This document shows, one piece after another, positions 58,181 to 64,000 of a DNA stretch of 64,000 nucleotides; positions within the stretch are counted from its first letter, which is position 1, and each line of letters starts with the position of its first letter. A program made the translations under genes and the position numbers. The stretch is from contig CANPUZ010000057.1 of the NCBI GenBank assembly GCA_947579665.1, positions 248,001-312,000 of the forward strand. Reading direction: 5' to 3'. The notes under the pieces are model-generated. The model had not been told where the DNA came from. It did no database searches and worked only from the letters and a program-made list of their open reading frames with translations. The stretch comes from Sympetrum striolatum (taxonomy: Eukaryota > Arthropoda > Insecta > Odonata > Libellulidae).

Positions 58181-59353
58181 TCTATTATATATAGATGCTT
58201 CTCCGGATTCATTCATATATATAGGGATATAGGTATATAGATAGGATACTAATTCACAGGCTAAACCACAAGCGTCATTGACTTGAAATTTTTATGACGT
58301 ATTGGCCATATCGTGTAACTGCCAGAAAAATTGCAATTTTGAATCTCAGTGTCATGGGTTCGATTCCGGAGGGTCACAAAGTCCCAATTTTTCCCGTATA
58401 AATGCATTGCTTTGATTGTTGGGAATTTAAAAAACATACTTCCCGGATAGGTAGAAAATCAAAACTCAAGGAGCTTATATTTGTCGTCATGATCTATCGA
58501 AAACATAAATGATTTTTACAGAAAACATCCTGGGTTCGATGCTAGGACAATGCGAATATCTGCCCTTTAAAATACATGGGAGTAGTTTTTCATTATTTTT
58601 TTGATGCACTTATCGAAATGATAGGAAGTTCGTGCTTAGCTAGAAGATGTATGGTAAGAATTAGTTTTAGAAATAAAAATTTCATAAGACCCTTTTTTTC
58701 CTGGGTTGGATGCCTGAGCACAATAATGTTTCTCTCATAAGGAATATAAGGGAGAAGCAGGACGTAGTTTGAGGCAGTTGCAGCGAATATTTCTGCTTAA
58801 ATTTTCACATATAGTTAGAGATGGTGATCTTCTATTGTGTTGCATAAAAAGTATTACCAGAAATACCCAGGTTCAAAGCCAGGCGGTAAATATATCCCTC
58901 ATTTAAAATACATTGAGTTAGTTTTCATTATTTATTTTGATGTACTTATCGAAATAATAGGAAGTTCTTGCTTTGCTAGAAGATGTATATTAAGACTATG
59001 CTTAAGAAAAAAAATTAGATATGACAATTCTGTCCCTGGGTTCAATTCTAGAGCACATTAAAATTTCTCACATAAGAAATATAAGGGGAAAGTAGGACGT
59101 CGTTTGAGGCAGTTGCAGCCAATATTTCTGCTTGAATTTTCACAGATAGTTATAGATGGTGATCTTCTGTTGTGCTGCATAGTAAGTTTACCAGGAAGAC
59201 CCGGGTTCGATGCAAGACGATTAAATTGCAGCGAATTTTAAGAATATTTTCAATCCTTTTTTTCTTTTCTTTTGAGGACCATCCCAATATGATGCCGATA
59301 TGAAATTAGTGTTGTTTATCTGCTTGCAGTATGCAAGCTACATTTTACTCATA
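58181..59353 (+). mobile_element. MAE copy with variant modules (plus)
   Basis: The terminus at 58181-58216 is followed by GGATACTAATTCACAGGC at 58246 and cores near 58357, 58532, 58705, 58868, 59037 and 59203. The end is CTTGCAGTATGCAAGC then ACATTTTACTCATAT at 59353. The variant module with TATCGAAATGATAGGAAGTT is used twice, so modules appear to be exchangeable between copies. A (CA)n run at 59357-59373 follows. Confidence 0.8.
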
Positions 59354-59374
59354 TATATACACACACACACACAA

Positions 59375-59899
59375 AATATACAGTAGAATACAGAAGAAGA
59401 ACATTATAATGAGTAAAGCATGTAGTGAGAGTTGAGTTTTTGAGATCTAGTGAAATTTTGGCCATTGTCTGTCTCTCAGCAAAAAGAATAGGGAGTTATG
59501 TTTATTAAGACAAGTGGTTATTTCTGAAGTATCGCTATAATGAGTGCCACGTTTCTGTATTTGCCTAGCAAGAGATATATCTCAGAATTGTCAATTGAAG
59601 TGAGAGATCTAGTCCGACAAGCAAACAGTAATCTGAGTCATGTTATCACTTCAAAGAGTAAAAAAAAATTAAATGCTATTATGATAGTCACATAATTCAT
59701 GCATTTGTTTGCCACAACTTGTGCAACATTTCCTTGGCAAGGACGCCTCTGGGAGCTTTGATTAGAGACTTCTCACAAGTTCCATTCTCCACTTTGTCCC
59801 TCAGTGCATCCTATGCATTCTTCTCGTTTCTTTTTGCCAACGCTCCCTCTAGCCTGCAAGGGAATTTTTAATTGAGTTCCCATCTAACTAGCATCCACC
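59375..59899. other. No recognised feature
   Basis: Mixed composition, no conserved frame. It leads into the dispersed repeat at 59900. Confidence 0.4.
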
Positions 59900-59981
59900 G
59901 GTGGGATTTGTTTTCATACAAAACCTGGCAACAGATTGTCTGATCCAGGATGGGTGGGAATATAGGAGATGAATGCAGTGC
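59900..59981 (-). repeat. Dispersed repeat (relative of 10170-10251)
   Basis: It matches the reverse complement of the 10.17-kb segment, with shared stretches such as GGGATTTGTTTTCATAC and GGGTGGGAATATAGGAGATG. It is followed at 59993 by TGTGACG, whose reverse complement CGTCACA occurs at about 60577-60583. A short element around the heat-shock fragment is possible but weakly supported. Confidence 0.65.
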
Positions 59982-60100
59982 TAATATTGTGACGGTTTTT
60001 TCTTTATTTGACATAAAAAAACCAAAGTTCTACACACCAAAAATCTACTACACAGGCAGTGACGGTGCTTCACGTTGCTTGCTGACCATGGGGTCTTCCC

Positions 60101-60246
60101 GAGGAAGAGGATGAGCCAGCGGGGAACCTGAGGCCACAGAAGACATCGCTGAAAAAGGGGAAGACCACATGGTCACCAAACGTCTTCCCCTTTTTCAGCG
60201 ATGTTTTCTGAGGCCTCAGGTTCCCCGCTGGCTCGTCCTCTTCCTC
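60101..60246. repeat. Foldback with 65-bp arms and 16-nt loop
   Basis: The left arm 60101-60165 and right arm 60182-60246 are reverse complements with three mismatches (T/C, A/T and G/A pairs). The arms are less AT-rich than the region and read as GAGGAAGAGGA, GCCAGCGGGGAACCTGAGGC and CATCGCTGAAAAAGGGGAAG. On the minus strand the right arm follows directly, within 10 bp, the stop of the small-heat-shock-protein fragment, so it may derive from that gene's 3' sequence by inverted duplication. Confidence 0.9.
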
Positions 60247-60255
60247 TGCGCTCCG

Positions 60256-60420
60256 CTAGTCCTTTTTCTCCTTGTGCTTTCCTCTGATCACCAAGTGGTC
60301 ATCCAACTTCTTCACGGTTATCTCCTTTGGGGTGAGGTGCTGCGCATCCATAATGACATGGAATCCCCCACGACGTGGAATCCCCCCCAGCAACGTGGAA
60401 AATTCCTTTTTTCTTTTGGT
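60256..60420 (-). pseudogene. Small heat shock protein fragment (alpha-crystallin domain start)
   Basis: The minus strand reads EFSTLLGGIPRRGG, then FHVIMDAQHLTPKEITVKKL and DDHLVIRGKHKEKKD, then TAG at 60256-60258. F-x-V-x-x-D-x-x-x-x-x-P-x-E-I-x-V-K-x-x-D-x-x-L-V-I-x-G-K-H-x-E-K is the opening beta-strand set of the Hsp20/alpha-crystallin domain, an ATP-independent chaperone of the cytosol. The downstream half (second strand set, G-x-L motif, I-x-I tail) and the N-terminus are missing. It is thus a fragment, probably a captured or duplicated piece. Past the stop the frame runs into the foldback (SAEEEDEPAGNLRPQKT). Confidence 0.75.
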
Positions 60421-60599
60421 CACTTCGCTTATATTTGAGTCCTATGTGACCAGAGTGCCACCACACTCCACTTCATCAAAAAAAAAACAAATGCATAACA
60501 CAGTACAAAAAATCATACAATACAGGTAATAGAAAAAATAAAACAATCCAAAAATAATAATAGCCTTCATGCTATTTCGTCACATTGTGGATTATGAAA

Positions 60600-61050
60600 A
60601 ATATCTTTAAGAAGCCAGTTGGTATGAATTAGTTTACATAATGATATACCATTACTTTTGGATGATTATTGAGCAATATTTTTCCTCATTTTACATTAGA
60701 GAATGCAATTTGGTTATGGTTTATGAATCAATGAAATAATATTTTTGACATGAATGAATGTAATTTTTATGCATTCAGTATTTGCGTAAGGATTAAAAAC
60801 CCTACAGCTCCATTCTGCTCTACTCCCTGCACTAGGGCAGACATTTAGCATCAGAAACTAGATATAACCAGTACACTTTATATCGAGTTTATAATGATAC
60901 AATCATAATATTTGACAATCATATTTATTTACATATATATATATTATTATCATCCTATGATCATATGTCTTCAGCTTCCTCCTCCTATCTACCTTACCCC
61001 AAATTATTTTTATGTAACAGAGAAATTAAGATAAAGGAAATAAAATTAAT
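60600..61050. other. AT-rich, probably intronic
   Basis: No frame or repeat end. It ends in a polypyrimidine tract (TATTTTTTTCTTTATTTCAG) that forms the acceptor for the receptor exon at 61071. On this basis I read it as intron of that gene if the gene is on the plus strand. Confidence 0.35.
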
Positions 61051-61070
61051 TATTTTTTTCTTTATTTCAG

Positions 61071-61160
61071 CTGCACTTGTTCTCACTTCAAATCCTGAAT
61101 ACAAAGGTTAAATTTACAGCATGTGGATTCTTCACAGTAGATTTAAAGCTCCTAACGTCG
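61071..61160 (+). CDS. Gustatory receptor, penultimate-type exon
   Basis: The 90-bp exon is bounded by TTTATTTCAG and GTATGT and encodes 30 residues: LHLFSLQILNTKVKFTACG then FFTVDLKLLTS. Insect gustatory receptors, seven-transmembrane ligand-gated channels of sensory neurons, share near the C-terminus L-x-x-F-S-L-Q-x-x-x-x-x-V-x-F-T-A-C-G-F-F-x-(L/V/I)-D. An intron at this point precedes the last exon, which carries T-Y-x-x-x-x-x-Q-F. Length, motif order and phase-0 borders all fit. I did not find the last exon downstream in the window or the long upstream exons. The gene may have long introns, or this is an orphan exon. The frame is intact. Confidence 0.8.
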
Positions 61161-62437
61161 GTATGTAGTTATGAAAGCCAAAGAGTTTCTAATACTTCAA
61201 TTTTCACTCTTCAAAATATAGTGGAATCCTGATCCTACATTCTTGTTTATAATATTTTTGTGGCTCTTAAGGTTGATATTTTGAGGTCCCAACAGCAACT
61301 GAATGTTTTGTTTATTGCATCTTAGGGTTTTCGGCATCTAGAGATCATTTTCCTTGGTGCGGTAAAAATTAGAGCAATATTGCATTGTATTCTTTAAACT
61401 TTTGTCTCATTTAAATGACCCAACCTATTCAGTAACTTATGACTGTGCTATCTTTCAAGATAATCCAAAATTTAATCTGTTATCTGTATTTATTTTTCTC
61501 CTTTGTATTATTCACTCTGCCTTAGAATTTTCCATCCCAGTTTGAAAGTTCAATCAGTACATAGCTTTTCATGGGTAATAAGTTTTCAAATTAGTAATTG
61601 ATGTCTTCATTTTAATGCCACTTCAAATTAGTAATTGATGCCTTCTTTGAATAAACAGTGTAGCCAGGGCATCAAAGTGACTAATCTTTGTGATATTAGG
61701 TCATTCATCAATAACATATGTAATTCCAAGTATGCTACATGTTTGCAAATAATAGTGCTGTTAATTTCATTATGAATCATGTTCTCAGAGTGACTATCTG
61801 TTAAAGCAAAATTGGTTAAAAGTTTCTTTAACATTCATTACAAATATATTTTTGATCCCTTACAATTGGTGGCCAAATCTCCTAACCCTCAAATTTTTAT
61901 GTTTGAATGGTTATAAAATGACAATAGGAATTAATTTGGAATAAATGTAATTCTCAGATTTTCTTCATTTAAATGAAACATTTAGTCATATCATACTAGT
62001 CATAGAAACAAAAAAAAATTAATGCATTTGTTAAAAACTAAAGCTGAGGGCATTCAAAGTTTATGATAAATTTATATAATCCAAAAACATTTTACCTAAT
62101 CTTCTCATCTGCCCTTTCCATATTATCCCAGTAAGGGTGGATTAAGATTGGCTAATTTTCTGATATCTTTACTTCTACAGTTTTTTTGTAACCTCACAAA
62201 TTAAATTTTTTAAATGCTGTATGTGAGGTATTGATAAATAAAAAAATAATTGAAAGCATATATCTGTGATAATTAAATGCTAAAATTCATGGTGTTTAAA
62301 TTCAGGAATACCTTGAAATGTATTGTGAGAGAAACTGATTTTCTATGTATTGACATTTCTAAATCATCATAGAAACGTGGAAATTCACTGCTTTCAAACC
62401 AATTTTCAATGTTTCTATGGTGATGTTGTTTTGATTA
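61161..62437. other. AT-rich, no exon found
   Basis: I looked on the plus strand for a final receptor exon (acceptor followed by text like VGAxTTYLVILxQF) and saw none. Near 61573 and 61620 a short direct duplication of AAATTAGTAATTGATG occurs. Confidence 0.4.
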
Positions 62438-62439
62438 AT

Positions 62440-63010
62440 AGTTTTTTGATGCACTTATAAAATGTCAGGAAGTTCTTGCTTAGCTAGAAGATGTATAATG
62501 AGAATCAGTTTTTTTTTTTTTTGATTTAGATAAAGCCATACTGTTCCTGGTTTCGATGCCAGAGCACAATAAAATTTCTCACATAAGGAATATAAGGGAA
62601 AAGTAGGACGTCGTTTGAGGCAGTTGCAGCCAATATTTCTGCTTGAATTTTCACCCATAGTAGAGATGGTGATCTTCTATTGTGCTGCATAGGAATATCA
62701 CCAGGAAGACCCAGGTTCGATGCCGGGTGATAAATATATCTCCCAAATAAAACACTTGGGTTAGTTTTTCATTATTTATGATGCACTTATATAAATGCTT
62801 TTTTATACTTATAAAATGTCAGGAAGTTCTTTCTTTGCTAGAGGAAGACTTCACCAGGAACACCCGAGTTTGACGCTGGACAGTTAAAATGGGTTGAATT
62901 TTAAGAATATTATCAATCCATTTCAATTTTTATCTTTTGAGCACCCTCTCGATATGATGCCGACTTGAAATATCTGTTATCAATATACTGCAAGCAACAT
63001 TTTGCTCGTA
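62440..63010 (+). mobile_element. MAE partial copy (plus)
   Basis: It starts in the variant module (GATGCACTTATAAAATGTCA), with cores near 62553 and 62715, and a decayed one near 62867. The end is ACTGCAAGCAACATTTTGCT then CGTAT. The outer modules and the starting terminus are missing. The TGATGCACTTAT-type module start recurs at 62779. Confidence 0.7.
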
Positions 63011-63020
63011 TATATATTTA

Positions 63021-63270
63021 TACAAGTAAAATGTATTTTGCATACTGCAAGCATATTGATAACTCATATCATAACATATTGATAACATCATATCGAGAGG
63101 GTCCTAAAAAGAAAAAAATGGATTGAAATTATTCTTAAAATTCAATGCAATTTAACCGTCCAACATTGAACCCGGGTCTTTTGGATGATACCTAGTATGC
63201 AACACAATAGAAGATCACCGTCTCTAACTATGTGTGAAAATTCAAGCAGAGATATTAGCTGAAATTGCCT
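63021..63270 (-). mobile_element. MAE partial copy (minus), tail to tail with the previous
   Basis: It starts TACAAGTAAAATGTATTTTG then CATACTGCAAGC, the reverse of the preceding copy's end. It continues to a core (TTGAACCCGGGTC) near 63165 and CTAACTATGTGTGAAAATTC. It stops at about 63270. With the preceding copy it forms an imperfect palindrome centred near 63015. Confidence 0.7.
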
Positions 63271-64000
63271 CCTTTGCCAAGGTGAAGACCTATATTTTAT
63301 GATCACTGAAGTCAGTGAAGTTGTTCCATTAGGTATTTCATTAAATTAAATTATCTGTTGCTGAGAATTCTCATGATACCATGAGAATCAGTTTGGTCAA
63401 TATTTGAGCCTCTTGCTAGCTACAAGGAAGCTCAAGGAAGTTCAAGTGGTTCAGGGGAATTCATTTAGTGTAGGTGTTTTCTCTGGTGTGAAATTATCCA
63501 TCGAATGAAGGAATTAACTTAGAGATAACAGATATAAAAATATATGTTGAATCTAAATTATGTATTGCAGAACTTATATTAAGTATGAATAACTTATCAC
63601 ATTTGTTCAGATGTCATAGGAAAGGTAAAAAATAAGACACCTCCCACCCATACTTTTTTATTTTACATAAAGTCAAGATTGTTACATTTTAAGTACAGGA
63701 AACCTCCGACTAATGCAAATAGTATGATTAGGACAACAGTTCCTGAGTGATTAGGAGGTCCCTCAATTGCATGTCTGTTCTTTCCCCAATCCACTCTGCA
63801 TTTGCTTTAGCAGCAAACCATACTTTCTCATTGTGTCACTGTGTTTAGGCTCTCCTTTTGCTGGAAAATGCATGAAAACTGGAGCAGTGTTGATTCGAAG
63901 GGTTTGGAAAATATCAGATCCTTTGTCAAAATCCACAAGGGCAAAGAATAATTTATTAGAATGAAGTTGAGAATAGCAACAATTAAAAATTCATGACATG
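63271..64000. other. No recognised feature
   Basis: AT-rich sequence with small open frames only. No repeat end or exon supported. Confidence 0.4.

Noticed and set aside
60169..60438. Plus-strand 89-codon frame over the foldback
   Set aside because: It is the complement of the small-heat-shock-protein fragment and foldback arm. The protein signal is on the minus strand.
59993..60583. Complete transposon carrying the heat-shock fragment
   Set aside because: Only a 7-bp inverted TGTGACG match and no clear target duplication. Kept as a possibility in the findings only.

Overview
This window comes from an arthropod nuclear genome, most likely an insect. The evidence is a gustatory-receptor-type exon with GT/AG borders, a nuclear copy of mitochondrial ND4 that reads with the invertebrate mitochondrial code, Penelope-like and LINE retroelements, and very AT-rich, gene-poor DNA. 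The hairpin-ended repeats resemble sequences I associate with Hemiptera, but that is an inference from memory. No complete host gene lies in the window. Nearly everything readable is mobile, repeated or decayed.

Layout. 0-9 kb: TIR-element remnants, a decayed LINE RT (1.68-2.57 kb), a Harbinger-like element (6.4-7.7 kb) and a small palindromic MITE. 9-18.6 kb: several copies of a hairpin-terminus element (called HTE here), a LINE relic, a hAT-like MITE, module-array elements (called MAE here), two LINE 3' ends and a TIR element built on a repeated GGGGTGACTTCGGC motif. 18.66-37.30 kb: one satellite array with ~164-bp monomers and local higher-order repeats of 490 and 1475 bp. It is interrupted by a young 5'-truncated LINE with an intact 691-codon RT frame. 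37.3-44.8 kb: a cluster of six MAE copies on both strands around a disrupted coding-like segment. 45-52 kb: two Penelope-like relics, two LINE relics, a mitochondrial ND4 insert split by a Tigger/pogo element, and diverged HTEs. 52-64 kb: coding-like scraps, more MAEs, a small-heat-shock-protein fragment next to a 65-bp-arm foldback, and the receptor exon at 61.07 kb.

Two repeat families organise the window. MAE is ~1.1-1.2 kb, bounded by inverted termini containing CTTCTCCGGATTCATTCA, and filled with six diverged modules. Each module carries a GGTTCGANNCC core like an RNA polymerase III B box or tRNA T arm. The core spacing shrinks in the same order (about 176, 170, 166, 157, 148 bp) in copies compared on opposite strands. 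HTE is ~0.6-1.0 kb. One end is a hairpin (ACTTTCTC, CTTCGT, GAGAAAGT) and the other is a smaller hairpin ending TCTGAT/ATCAGA. One HTE sits in a T-run of an MAE, so HTE was active after that MAE had inserted.

Nothing here works together as an operon or pathway. The biology is turnover: satellite amplification, LINE, Penelope and DNA-transposon insertion, nested insertions, and capture or decay of host and organelle sequence.
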